Positions 10,201-18,498 of a DNA stretch of 64,000 bases are shown in pieces (positions within the stretch are counted from its first letter, which is position 1; each line of letters starts with the position of its first letter). The DNA comes from JAACFF01 sp963701435 (GTDB lineage Bacteria > Chloroflexota > Anaerolineae > Promineifilales > Promineifilaceae). The stretch lies in NCBI GenBank assembly GCA_963701435.1, contig CAVPAL010000021.1, forward strand, positions 138,309 to 202,308, written 5' to 3'. Under the pieces are notes generated by a model that saw only the letters and a program-made list of their open reading frames with translations, did no database searches and had not been told where the DNA came from. The translations under genes were made by a program, and so were the position numbers.

Positions 10201-11702
10201 ATGTTCTTCAATTTGCAACAGCCGTCCACCCCGGTAAAGAAAACCAGCATCATTACCGTTCGACCATGCCTGGGCGTCGCTGTTAATCTGGTTTTGCAGG
10301 GCAATTATTTCGCGGTTCTCGTCCACCAACCTGCGCAGCCAGGGCCAGGCGTCGATCAGTTTCTCATGCGAAAGAGTGACTGTGACTTGAGTCGTCAACG
10401 CTTCCGTAATCTCCTCTCCACTCTCTACACCGCTGGTAGTGATTAAGCGTACATCTTCAGCGGCCAGTCTGGCCACAACTGCGGCCACGGCATCCGCATT
10501 TGCGTTTGCCGGCACCAATTCAGCAAAGGCGGCAGTGCGGCGAGTATCGACCCGCCCCTGACCAATTTCTATCAATTTGGAGAAAACATTTTGTGCCAAC
10601 GCTTTTTGTTCATCCGAGAAGTCGTTGAATACTTGGTTGGCGTGGCGTTCCAGGGCACTTTCGATACCGCCTCGCTGTAGATATTCCGGCAGGGTGAGGT
10701 CCATTGGTTCACCCTTTTTTGTCTTTTCTGCTTCAAAGAGATCGCGCAGAGCAAAACTCATCAGCGGTAATGCCCCCGGTTCCCCTTTCATATCGGTGAT
10801 GATCCGCGAGACCAGCGCATCATCAATTTCTGCACCTACTTCCAGTGCAGGGCAGCGTGATCGCCTTGGTCAAATCACGTGGTTCCATCGCGCCAACCAG
10901 TTGAAATTGCTGGCTTATCAAGACGCGCAGTTCCGGATAGAGGGCGCAGTTAGAGACAAAATCAGAGCGCAGCGAAAGGACGATGATGACACGGCCGTCT
11001 TCCGCCTGCGCCGCCGTTGTTAACAAATCGATAAAGGCGGCACGCACGGTCTCATCTTTAGTTTGGGTAAAGGTCTCCTCAAATTGATCCACGAGCAAGA
11101 CGCATTGCTGCCGTTCGTCATCGCTCAGCATTGTTTTTAGTTGGGCATGTAAAGCCAACGGGTTTTTCAGCCCGTTATTCGCGGATAAAGTCGCCGGCGC
11201 CTGGCGATTTGGCCAGTCGAGCCACGGCTTCGGCCAACTGCCCCAAGGGATTCCCCTTGGGCTGCATTGCTCCCAACAGCCAGGTCTCGCTGCGTGGCAA
11301 ACTCCCTTCGCGTAAGGCATGGAACAGTCCCGCTCTGGCCACCGACGATTTGCCGCTGCCCGATGGCCCGGCAATCACAACGAAGCTGGCTTTCTGTACC
11401 CGCGCCAGCAAGTCATTGACCAGGCTCTCACGACCAAAGAAGAATTCGGCGTCGCTTTCCTGGAAGGCATTAAGACCGAGGTAGGGAGTACGGCCGTTCC
11501 ACACGGTAGGCTGATCGATACGCTTTAGCTCAACAACCAGGGCGGCTACTTCATTTGGGGTAAGGCCATAACTGATCGTTGCACCTCGACCAATAGCAAC
11601 GGCCGTGCTGCTCTCGATATTCCCTACCTGTATGTGATCTCCTCCGTTTTCAGGCGACATTTTGGAAGGCTGCTTTTTATCTAGATCGGCGTTTAGTGAC
11701 AA
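7243..11702 (-). CDS. nSTAND1 NTPase with membrane helix and WD40 propeller (two +1 frameshifts)
   Basis: One protein of about 1480 residues, read across two single-base frameshifts near 11180 and 10850. The TTG start at 11702 has AGGAGGAG upstream. In order: an RHIM-like stretch (GGDHIQVGNI, then AVAIGRGA); the nSTAND1 lead-in PYLGLNAFQESDAEFFFGRE; Walker A GPSGSGKSS; Walker B LLVDQFEE; helical STAND regions; one membrane helix (YVGVALIIALIATGVAIFTG); a coiled coil; and about 600 residues of WD40-type repeats. Such proteins are sensor switches in bacterial defence or self-killing pathways. Restoring one base at each point gives family-consistent sequence (ITLP then ALEVGAEIDDALV). The frameshifts may be sequencing errors or may mean the gene is broken. 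Confidence 0.8.
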
Positions 11703-11721
11703 TTTTCTCCTCCTGTGAAAT

Positions 11722-11778
11722 AACCTCCGGGAGGTTCAATCTACGGCGCAACTATTCAAATGAAACCTCCCGGAGGTT
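11722..11778. repeat. Paired palindromes AACCTCCGGGAGGTT
   Basis: AACCTCCGGGAGGTT (11722-11736) and AACCTCCCGGAGGTT (11764-11778) are each near-palindromic and complementary to each other. They fill the gap between the carbohydrate-binding-like gene and the nSTAND gene. A related pair, with TTCC in place of CTCC, lies at 12606-12662. There is no T-run. Probably a small intergenic repeat or a transcript-stabilising hairpin. Confidence 0.6.
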
Positions 11779-11850
11779 GGTTTTCCTGCATGGTGGTGCG
11801 CCGCCGTCCATGAAGTCTCTCCTGACATGCTGCGATGCGCTTAAGAAGCC

Positions 11851-12588
11851 TTACTCTACCTCTACCACCACACCCGGCCCCACATTCACCTCAATCACAT
11901 GCGCCTCACTGCTGACGCCCTGCCGGATTTCGACCCCTGGCGGCAGCTTCACAATGACAGTTTTGATAGGCAGCTCATCATCATCGTCATCCGTTGGCGG
12001 CGCAACGGCCGTTTCTCCTTCCAGCTCTATCCCATCAATGAAAAAATCCTTCGGCCGCGGCCACTTGCTCTTGACGCGAATCACAATTTCCGCCATGCCA
12101 TGATCCGGCACGCTAAATTCGATTTTGTGCTTGTGCCAGCGCCGGTCGCCCATATCAAAACCATTCACCCAGCCGCCTTCGCCGTTGACCCACACCCCCG
12201 ATTCCGCCCCAAACGCATCCGTCTCGCCGTGTAAATGCGCCTGAATAGGCACGGTCAATGTGGCCGTCGTACCCGGCTGCAACCCCTCCACGGTTTGCGA
12301 GAGCGCTGCTCCAAAAGGCGCATTGGCGTTGAAGATTTTGTAGGTCGCATCGCCGGCCAGAATTAAGGCGTTTGGCTGGCCCATCTGCTCATGCGCCGGC
12401 AACTGCGTCTTCAGCTTGTGGACGCATTCCGGGACGCCAAGCGCCTGGGCATTGGGGTCGCCGAACAGCGCCTCGCCCGGCTCCAGCCAAACCAGCCGCC
12501 AGCCGTCAGGTTCCTGGTTTTTTAAGTTAGTCTGCAGCGCCTTGATGTCGCGCCAGTTTCGGCTCGAAAAATCACCATTTTTTAGCAT
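11851..12588 (-). CDS. Carbohydrate-binding-module-like protein
   Basis: 245 residues from ATG 12588, chosen because a GGAG sits 8 bp upstream; a longer in-frame ORF starts at 12633 without a good site. The N-terminal 165 residues (NGDFSSRNW, then SQTVEGLQPGTTATLTVPI, then MAEIVIRVKSKWPRPKDFFIDGIEL) look like a jelly-roll carbohydrate-binding module of the CBM4/9/16 kind. A Pro/Asp-rich linker and a C-terminal 40-residue beta segment follow. No signal peptide is seen. It lies between the two-barrel/C39 gene and the nSTAND gene, all co-directional. Function is unknown beyond probable ligand binding. Confidence 0.55.
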   Translation of the reverse strand: MLKNGDFSSRNWRDIKALQTNLKNQEPDGWRLVWLEPGEALFGDPNAQALGVPECVHKLKTQLPAHEQMGQPNALILAGDATYKIFNANAPFGAALSQTVEGLQPGTTATLTVPIQAHLHGETDAFGAESGVWVNGEGGWVNGFDMGDRRWHKHKIEFSVPDHGMAEIVIRVKSKWPRPKDFFIDGIELEGETAVAPPTDDDDDELPIKTVIVKLPPGVEIRQGVSSEAHVIEVNVGPGVVVEVE

Positions 12589-12605
12589 ATGAGCATCTCC
12601 TTGAT

Positions 12606-12662
12606 AACTTCCCGGAAGCTTGTTTCCAACCAAACTTGTTATTGTGGCGCTTCCGGGAAGTT
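12606..12662. repeat. 14-bp perfect inverted repeat
   Basis: AACTTCCCGGAAGC (12606-12619) pairs with GCTTCCGGGAAGTT (12649-12662). It is intergenic, just upstream of the carbohydrate-binding-like gene on its strand. There is no T-run; it resembles the palindrome pair at 11722-11778. Confidence 0.7.
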
Positions 12663-12717
12663 GATTTTTGGTTTAATGTAGGGTCGTGCGCCGCAGCGCA
12701 TGACGTCTCCTTTTTGA

Positions 12718-15534
12718 TCAGGCAGAATGGGGCTTTGACACGAAAGCCGCGCGCTTACCCTGCGGGATCAATGCCGTAAAGTTCTGGTTGCCGTTTGCAA
12801 CGGCCGTTCCCCAGCCATCGAGAAATTTTTCATAGCGCCACGCAAAATAAGCCCCTTTTTGCCTGTTTGCCCCGCGGAAAAGCGGATCATGGACAAAAAT
12901 GTGGGCGTCATCAAACCCGGTAGCCACGACAAAATGGGCGCCGCGAAAGCTGTGTCGGGTGATGTCGGCCCATTTGTCGTAATTGACCAGCACAATCACC
13001 GGAAAACCCTGGCGCAAAAGGTTTTGCAGTTCGCGTATACCCTGTTCACTGTTGGGGAAAATTTTCGTGTTTAACGGCAGCGCTTCCGCCGCGCCTACGC
13101 TGCGCATATCAGCGATGGTGGTGAAATCGGCGATGCCTTTCCCCTGCAGCGCGGTATGGCGCGCATACAGCTTATCCACGTCCACAAAAGCCGGCGTGTC
13201 TCTATCGATGTTGAGCAGCATTGCCAGGCAGGTAGGACCGCAGTCGGCGTTGTGGGTGTTGGCGGTGGCGTCAAACTGCGACATAAAAGGCACAGCCAGT
13301 TTGAGCATGGCGTGCGCCGGATCGACCGCCTCGACCTCGCGTTCCTGATCAAAACGCAGTTGGCGCAGCGCTTCATACACCGGCCGGGGCACGAGATCAT
13401 TGTTTTCCTGCACGATCCAGCCGTCGTGGCGAAATTGATGATTGAAGTGCCCAATCAGTTCGCCGACTGAAATACACCAGGGGCACATCGCCTGCAGCGG
13501 CGAATGACGTTCCAGCCACGTGAACATCTCGATGACCCGCTGTGCATGTTCTGCATCGGTCTTGAGCTTGTCATGGCCGGTCATTGAGGTCGATTCAGGC
13601 GTGAACACACCCCCTTCTGTTGACATAATCGGGATGTCGTCGAGGTTCAAGTCGGCGCCAAACGACTCGCGGAAGGCGTTGACTACGACTTCATAACTGC
13701 GCAGCGTCATATCCCAGATGGGTTTATTGGCCTGATTAGGCGCAAAATCAACCGGCTGTTCATACGTGGCGGCATGGACGGCAATCCAGCCGCCGCGCTG
13801 GAAGATGTCAATGGTTGCGGCGTGCTGATGAGCCGCCAGATGGGCAATGACCTTGTGGGTGAAAAAGACCGAAGAAAAATCGGGATGGGAGCCGCCGCGC
13901 CAATCAGTTGGCGCAAAGGCGTAAAAAGCGGGTCGCACCCCGGCGTCCAGCGCGCGCTGTGCGTCGCGCACCCAGGTTTCGGCAACACGTTGAATCGCTT
14001 CCGAGCGGCGATGGCTCACGCGCTTTTGATCACGCCAGGCGCTTTTCCATTCAATATCCAGATTGGGTTCATTGCCGATTTCGGCCCAAACAATCCCTTC
14101 CGCCGCATATTTGCGCATTTTTTCAAAATAATGGTCCGAAAGCGAATCCGGGAACTGCTCCGACATCTGGTAACGCACGATGGGTTCCAGGCCTTCCGCC
14201 TTCAGGCGTTTGACCCAGGCGAAAACTGAGCTGGGGCCGAGATCGTTGGGGTCGCCATTGTCACATTGCTTGTACCAATGCACGCCCATCTCTTTGATGA
14301 GTTCAATCCAATGCTCCCACGTACCGGCCTTGGGCGCTTCATGGCCGGGCGCGCCGTGAATGCCGATGATGGAGCCGCGCTGTGGTCGTAGAAGAGCCGC
14401 TTCTTCTTGTTCTTCGCGTTCATGCTCTCCTTGAGCGTTAACGGTAATGTGGTGCAGCTCTGTCGTATCGAGCTGCAGCAAGTCTAAAATCTGTTGACGA
14501 ATGTGCATGGCGATGGGCCAGCCATCAATGGGAGGGCCGTCATATGGTTTTGTACGCGCGGAGGGATGAAACTTCAGCCATACGCCGGCCGTGTTGAACC
14601 ATTGGTTCCATGTGTTATTATCGCCCCCCTCCCGGATAGCAACCGTTTCGACGGCATTAAAAAGGTCATTCCAGGTGTAGCTATTTGTAATATCGACCTG
14701 CGGCGGCATGATGGCTGCGACGGCGGCATACTCCGGATCGCCCATGTGGGGCCGGTTGTCAATTTTCCAGCGATCGGACCCCAGACGAAAAAAGGAAATG
14801 CCGGCGGCGCCCATACTAAACGCGATAATGCCCTGGCGCGTGATTTCGTCGGGCGTGGGCCGATCCCCTTCGGCGCATGATTGCAGCATAGGGATGATGG
14901 GTTTGTCGTATTGGGCGAATACGTTAAATGCTTCGGAGAGATGGCGCTCAATCGGCCAATGGCGGCCGAACGTGATGGGGTAAACCATCGGATGAATGCT
15001 GTCCATGAATGGCATCCAGGGATCAACATAGAAGTTGAAGGGGCGGTTGAAACGGCCGTCGCTCACAAAACCGATATGCACCTCCGGCCCAACTTGATTG
15101 CGAATGTGGCTCGCCATCAAACGCGCTTCGTCCTGTGTGCGCCCTTGCCAGTAAAAATCGCCGTGTTCCACATCCAGCAGGAGTGATTTGACGCCGGGAA
15201 GCAGCGCCGCCTTGGCAAACTTTTCCGCTTCATTGGGGATATCTTCGGGCCGTTTGGCGCGCGGGACGCCCCAGACGTGAACTTCCAGGCCGGCCGCTGC
15301 AAAGGCGGCAACCCATGCGTTAATGCGTGTCGTGCCCGTGATCGCTTTGAGGTCATTGTCGTGGCCTAGATGGCCTTGCCAGCTCACGCCATTGCTTGTT
15401 TTGAGCATGATACCGGCCACATTGGGCATTTTTTCACGGAAAAGAACGGCCGTTTCTGCCGGCGTTTTGCCTGGCGTCGTGATTCCTTTCCAATTCACCA
15501 GCAATATTTTATTATCATAAGGTGTTGACGTCAT
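12718..15534 (-). CDS. Two TIM-barrel-like domains fused to a C39-like peptidase
   Basis: 938 residues with no signal peptide. Residues 1-280 resemble a glycoside-hydrolase-like barrel (LLLDVEHGDFYW, then MDSIHPMVYPITFGRHWP). Residues about 385-730 form a second barrel of the GH5/GH39 type, with EIGNEPN as a typical acid-base glutamate context and STEGG as a candidate nucleophile strand. The last 190 residues are peptidase C39-like: Cys in NADCGPTCLAML, His in GAHFVVATGFD, Asp in VHDP. I do not know this three-part architecture as a named family. GGAGTG precedes the ATG. It heads a minus-strand run that ends with the nSTAND and effector-domain genes. Confidence 0.65.
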   Translation of the reverse strand: MTSTPYDNKILLVNWKGITTPGKTPAETAVLFREKMPNVAGIMLKTSNGVSWQGHLGHDNDLKAITGTTRINAWVAAFAAAGLEVHVWGVPRAKRPEDIPNEAEKFAKAALLPGVKSLLLDVEHGDFYWQGRTQDEARLMASHIRNQVGPEVHIGFVSDGRFNRPFNFYVDPWMPFMDSIHPMVYPITFGRHWPIERHLSEAFNVFAQYDKPIIPMLQSCAEGDRPTPDEITRQGIIAFSMGAAGISFFRLGSDRWKIDNRPHMGDPEYAAVAAIMPPQVDITNSYTWNDLFNAVETVAIREGGDNNTWNQWFNTAGVWLKFHPSARTKPYDGPPIDGWPIAMHIRQQILDLLQLDTTELHHITVNAQGEHEREEQEEAALLRPQRGSIIGIHGAPGHEAPKAGTWEHWIELIKEMGVHWYKQCDNGDPNDLGPSSVFAWVKRLKAEGLEPIVRYQMSEQFPDSLSDHYFEKMRKYAAEGIVWAEIGNEPNLDIEWKSAWRDQKRVSHRRSEAIQRVAETWVRDAQRALDAGVRPAFYAFAPTDWRGGSHPDFSSVFFTHKVIAHLAAHQHAATIDIFQRGGWIAVHAATYEQPVDFAPNQANKPIWDMTLRSYEVVVNAFRESFGADLNLDDIPIMSTEGGVFTPESTSMTGHDKLKTDAEHAQRVIEMFTWLERHSPLQAMCPWCISVGELIGHFNHQFRHDGWIVQENNDLVPRPVYEALRQLRFDQEREVEAVDPAHAMLKLAVPFMSQFDATANTHNADCGPTCLAMLLNIDRDTPAFVDVDKLYARHTALQGKGIADFTTIADMRSVGAAEALPLNTKIFPNSEQGIRELQNLLRQGFPVIVLVNYDKWADITRHSFRGAHFVVATGFDDAHIFVHDPLFRGANRQKGAYFAWRYEKFLDGWGTAVANGNQNFTALIPQGKRAAFVSKPHSA

Positions 15535-15810
15535 TTTTCACTCCAATATTTTGGCGTATAATTTCCGACAATACATACACGCACAGTTTGCACGATAATT
15601 TTGAAAGTGAGATAGATCCTCCTGGCAAATAGATTACAACAATGTTACTGGTTTAAGAATAATTGATGAGAACCAATCAAGTCAACTTTGTGCTATTGTT
15701 CACAAGCTGTACGCAAAGGCGAGGACAGGAATTCCGGCATTTTTGCATTTGGATCAATCACGCATATAATCGTTAAAAATGACGCACTGTTTCATGTGAG
15801 GAGCTGGGCC

Positions 15811-16443
15811 ATGCCGATAATCAAAAGATACCCAAATCGAAAATTATACGACACTGAAGCTAAAAAATATGTCACCCTGGATGGCATTTCGGAGATGATC
15901 CGCGACGGCGCCGAGGTTGTCGTGGTTGATCATAAGACGGATGAAGATTTAACGGCCGTTACCCTGACCCAGATAATCTTCGAGCAAGAAAAGAAAAGAG
16001 GCAATTTTCTGCCCAAATCCGTTTTAACCGGGCTGGTGCGTTCCGGCGGCGATACCCTCAATTCATTACGGCGTGGTTTATCGATACCGCTTGACATTCT
16101 GCAGCAAGTTGATAAAGAAATTGAGCGTCGCCTGCAAGAATTAATCAACAAGGGGGAATTGGCCAGAGAAGAAGGTTTGCGCCTGCGCACGAAACTGCTT
16201 TCCTTCAGCAGCCGGGAAGGGGCGCAAAATGAGCCAAATGGCGATGAGGATGAAATTGAAACGCTGTTGACAAAACATGGCGTGCCAACACGGGATGAGT
16301 TAGAACGGCTTAACCAGCAAATTGAGACGCTGACTATCCAATTGGATGCGCTTATTCAGGAAAAAAACAGCAATGCGCAGCAATCTGCGTCTTTCCAGCA
16401 GCAAAAAACAGACGTCTCTGAGCCTGAAACTGGCGACGTATAG
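15811..16443 (+). CDS. PhaR-like PHA accumulation regulator with phasin-like C-terminus
   Basis: 210 residues from ATG 15811, set by TGAGGAG; the 41 in-frame upstream codons are not family-like. The N-terminus MPIIKRYPNRKLYDTEAKKY is the classic PHB/PHA accumulation regulator DNA-binding domain. After about residue 85 the protein changes to PLDILQQVDKEIERRLQELI then NKGELAREEGLRLRTKLL, which resembles the phasin cores at 5497 and 5967, and ends in a coiled coil. PhaR proteins repress phasin genes until they bind PHA. Fusion of regulator and granule-binding parts would let one protein do both; that part is inference. An SRPBCC gene follows 46 bp later. Confidence 0.8.
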   Translation: MPIIKRYPNRKLYDTEAKKYVTLDGISEMIRDGAEVVVVDHKTDEDLTAVTLTQIIFEQEKKRGNFLPKSVLTGLVRSGGDTLNSLRRGLSIPLDILQQVDKEIERRLQELINKGELAREEGLRLRTKLLSFSSREGAQNEPNGDEDEIETLLTKHGVPTRDELERLNQQIETLTIQLDALIQEKNSNAQQSASFQQQKTDVSEPETGDV

Positions 16444-16488
16444 CTATCAGGCCCAGCAAACAAATATTACTCTGGCTTCACACACGGC

Positions 16489-17040
16489 ATGATTAAACTT
16501 CAAGGCACTGCTCAAAAAGAGTACAGCTTCCCGGCTGATCCTCAAACGGCTATTCATTACTTTACTGATTTTCAACGCATTGTTACATTTCTGCCACATA
16601 TTAAGATTGATACCGTGTTCGATGATAATGCGCTGCGATTACATTATCAGACGGTGGAATTGGGCGCGTATACGATTTCACTGTATGCGGATGTCATCTC
16701 AATTGTAAATACGGAAAAACAACAGATCGTTGTGAAACCTTTGATGGATAAAACGCCCGTTGAGGATGTTGCCACCTTAAGTACAGCTACAAGCTATGGT
16801 TTTTTTGCCAGCACTGCTCAGTTTTTTGCAGATGGCGACAAGTCGAAAATTGATTACAAACTTAAGTTAGGCGCAAAATTGCCCAAGCCGCGTGGCCTGC
16901 GTATGATGCCCGGCCGGGTTGTTAATCGCATTGCTCAGAGTATTTCCGAAGGACGGGTAAATGAAATTGCGGAAGGTTTTTTCTCCAATGCGATTGAGGC
17001 ATTTCCGGAATGGCTCGCGAATCAACAACCCATATATTAG
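16489..17040 (+). CDS. SRPBCC-fold protein (DUF1997-like)
   Basis: 183 residues. The opening (AQKEYSFPADPQTAIHYFTDFQRIVTF split by short loops) and the alternating beta pattern fit the START/SRPBCC superfamily of hydrophobic-ligand-binding proteins, closest in look to DUF1997. The C-terminal helix (RVVNRIAQSISEGRVNEIAEGF) would close the cavity. No catalytic motif is visible. It is the first of three consecutive SRPBCC genes on the plus strand. The ligand is unknown. Confidence 0.55.
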   Translation: MIKLQGTAQKEYSFPADPQTAIHYFTDFQRIVTFLPHIKIDTVFDDNALRLHYQTVELGAYTISLYADVISIVNTEKQQIVVKPLMDKTPVEDVATLSTATSYGFFASTAQFFADGDKSKIDYKLKLGAKLPKPRGLRMMPGRVVNRIAQSISEGRVNEIAEGFFSNAIEAFPEWLANQQPIY

Positions 17041-17045
17041 GTAAG

Positions 17046-17579
17046 ATGTTGCAAATTCAAGGTTTGGTACAGGTAGGGGCGCCTCAATGGCAGGTATGGC
17101 GGCAGATCACTGATCCTCAGCAGCTTGGTTTGTGTACGTCAGGGCTGGAAGCGTGGCGGGCGTTAGATGAATCAAATAAACGTTTTGAATTGATTTTTAC
17201 CCGGCGCTTGAACCAGAAGCGCATCATGAGGATTCCTGTTGTTGTTGAGTGGCAAGAAATTCAACCGCCGCAACAAATGAAGCTGTTTTTCAGCATGGAA
17301 GTGAGAAATATGTTGATTGAAGCAGAAGGCCGGATGGAGTTATCACCAGCTTCTGAGGTGGAAACAAAGCTGGCGTTTTTTTTGAAGTTCATGGCTGAAA
17401 ACAAGCTGCTGCTCCAAATGGCAGCGAACAGCGCACCGAAAATGGTGGACGAGTTTTTCATCTGCATAAAAGCGCGTTTGGAAACGGCCGTTTCCGCCAC
17501 ACCTTCCCAAAATGGGTCTATTAAACAATTACCAATCTCGCCTCCCCTGCCGGATGCAACCAATTCCCGGCAAAGCTGA
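17046..17579 (+). CDS. SRPBCC/CoxG-like protein
   Basis: 177 residues from ATG 17046, six bases after the preceding stop; a longer frame from 17010 would overlap that gene. The pattern IQGLVQVGAPQWQVWRQITD, then PQQLGLC.SGLEAW, matches the CoxG/SRPBCC signature (APxxxVWxxLxDPxxLxxCxPG). CoxG proteins attach to membranes and, in carboxydotrophs, recruit CO dehydrogenase, but no coxSML genes are present here. The C-terminal 25 residues are low-complexity. A copy of the structured element begins 4 bp after the stop. Confidence 0.6.
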   Translation: MLQIQGLVQVGAPQWQVWRQITDPQQLGLCTSGLEAWRALDESNKRFELIFTRRLNQKRIMRIPVVVEWQEIQPPQQMKLFFSMEVRNMLIEAEGRMELSPASEVETKLAFFLKFMAENKLLLQMAANSAPKMVDEFFICIKARLETAVSATPSQNGSIKQLPISPPLPDATNSRQS

Positions 17580-17582
17580 CCT

Positions 17583-17695
17583 GGGTAAACTGCGGAAAGC
17601 ATTTTGAAAACAAATGCGTTGAAAATCCGCAATTTCCTCGCGTAATTCACAAAAATCCACGCTGTTGTATTCAAAATATTTTTTGTGAATTACAT
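17583..17695 (+). repeat. Structured intergenic element, copy 2
   Basis: 113 bp, starting 4 bp after the stop of the preceding gene. The first stem is TGCGGA with TCCGCA; the centre is TTTCCTCGCGTAAT; the second stem is ATTCACAAAAA with TTTTTGTGAAT. Both stems differ in sequence from the other copies yet still pair, so structure rather than sequence is conserved. The downstream CoxG-like gene starts 20 bp later. Confidence 0.75.
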
Positions 17696-17715
17696 AATTC
17701 AAGGAGTAAAAACAG

Positions 17716-18453
17716 GTGAATATTGAAGGCTCCTATACATTTGACGCTAATTTCGCAATGGTTTGGACTTTTTTGCACGACGCAAGTGTACTCAACAAAA
17801 GCATTCCGGGCTGCGAACGACTTGACCAGGTCAGTCAGGATCAATTTGACGTGACCATGTCGGTTAATGCCGGCCCTTTCACGGGCCAATATGTGGGCGC
17901 CATCAAATTGACAGATGTTGTCGGGTTTGAAAGCATGACAATGCTGGTTGAAGGCACAGGGCCGGAAGGGCCGCTGAGGGCTGAAGGCAATCTAACACTC
18001 ACGCCGACAGGCGAAAGCCAGACTAAAGTGGGGTATTTGGGAGACATTGTGGTAAACGGCCGGCTTGCCGCACAATCTCCCCGTCTGCTCCACACCACCG
18101 CCAACGCTCTGATACGCAAATTTATGGAATCATTTGCCAGACAGCTTCAAATTCAATCGGGGGTTTATACAACCCGCTCAGGCTCGGCGTCATTTTTGGG
18201 AACCACAGAACCAGCACACAGAACCAAAGGGTCGCGTACAATTGATACGCATGACAAGTTGTCGGAAATAAAGCGCAACAGGCGCGCGCTGCTGATTATT
18301 CTCGTTGCCTTATTACTTGGTATGCTGGTTTTTATTGGCTTTGTGGCGCTAATTTGGCTTATTTTTCAGTGGGTCAGCAGATTTTTTAAACAAAGCATGA
18401 CCGATAATGCGTCCCAGACACACTCGGAATTAGATTCAGCGTTTACTCAATGA
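17716..18453 (+). CDS. CoxG family SRPBCC protein with C-terminal membrane anchor
   Basis: 245 residues from a GTG start with AAGGAG 9 bp upstream. The N-terminal 150 residues carry the CoxG pattern (GSYTFDANFAMVWTFLHDAS, then VLNKSIPGCERLDQV, then LTLTPTGESQTKVGY). After a Ser/Thr linker and a basic stretch (KRNRR) comes a strong membrane helix (ALLIILVALLLGMLVFIGFV). Such anchored CoxG proteins tether redox enzymes to the membrane in aerobic CO oxidisers; no such enzyme is encoded nearby. Third of the SRPBCC series. Confidence 0.7.
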   Translation: MNIEGSYTFDANFAMVWTFLHDASVLNKSIPGCERLDQVSQDQFDVTMSVNAGPFTGQYVGAIKLTDVVGFESMTMLVEGTGPEGPLRAEGNLTLTPTGESQTKVGYLGDIVVNGRLAAQSPRLLHTTANALIRKFMESFARQLQIQSGVYTTRSGSASFLGTTEPAHRTKGSRTIDTHDKLSEIKRNRRALLIILVALLLGMLVFIGFVALIWLIFQWVSRFFKQSMTDNASQTHSELDSAFTQ

Positions 18454-18498
18454 CTTTTTTTGACGCGAATTTTACGAATGAAACGAATTTGGAAAATT

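Noticed and set aside
11175..11702. nSTAND N-terminus as a separate short ATPase gene
   Set aside because: Its frame stops inside the NTPase domain and the next frame continues the same domain, so it is one frameshifted gene.
13095..15029. Many overlapping frames in the two-barrel/C39 gene
   Set aside because: They have no ribosome binding sites and no family-like sequence; the 938-residue frame explains the DNA.
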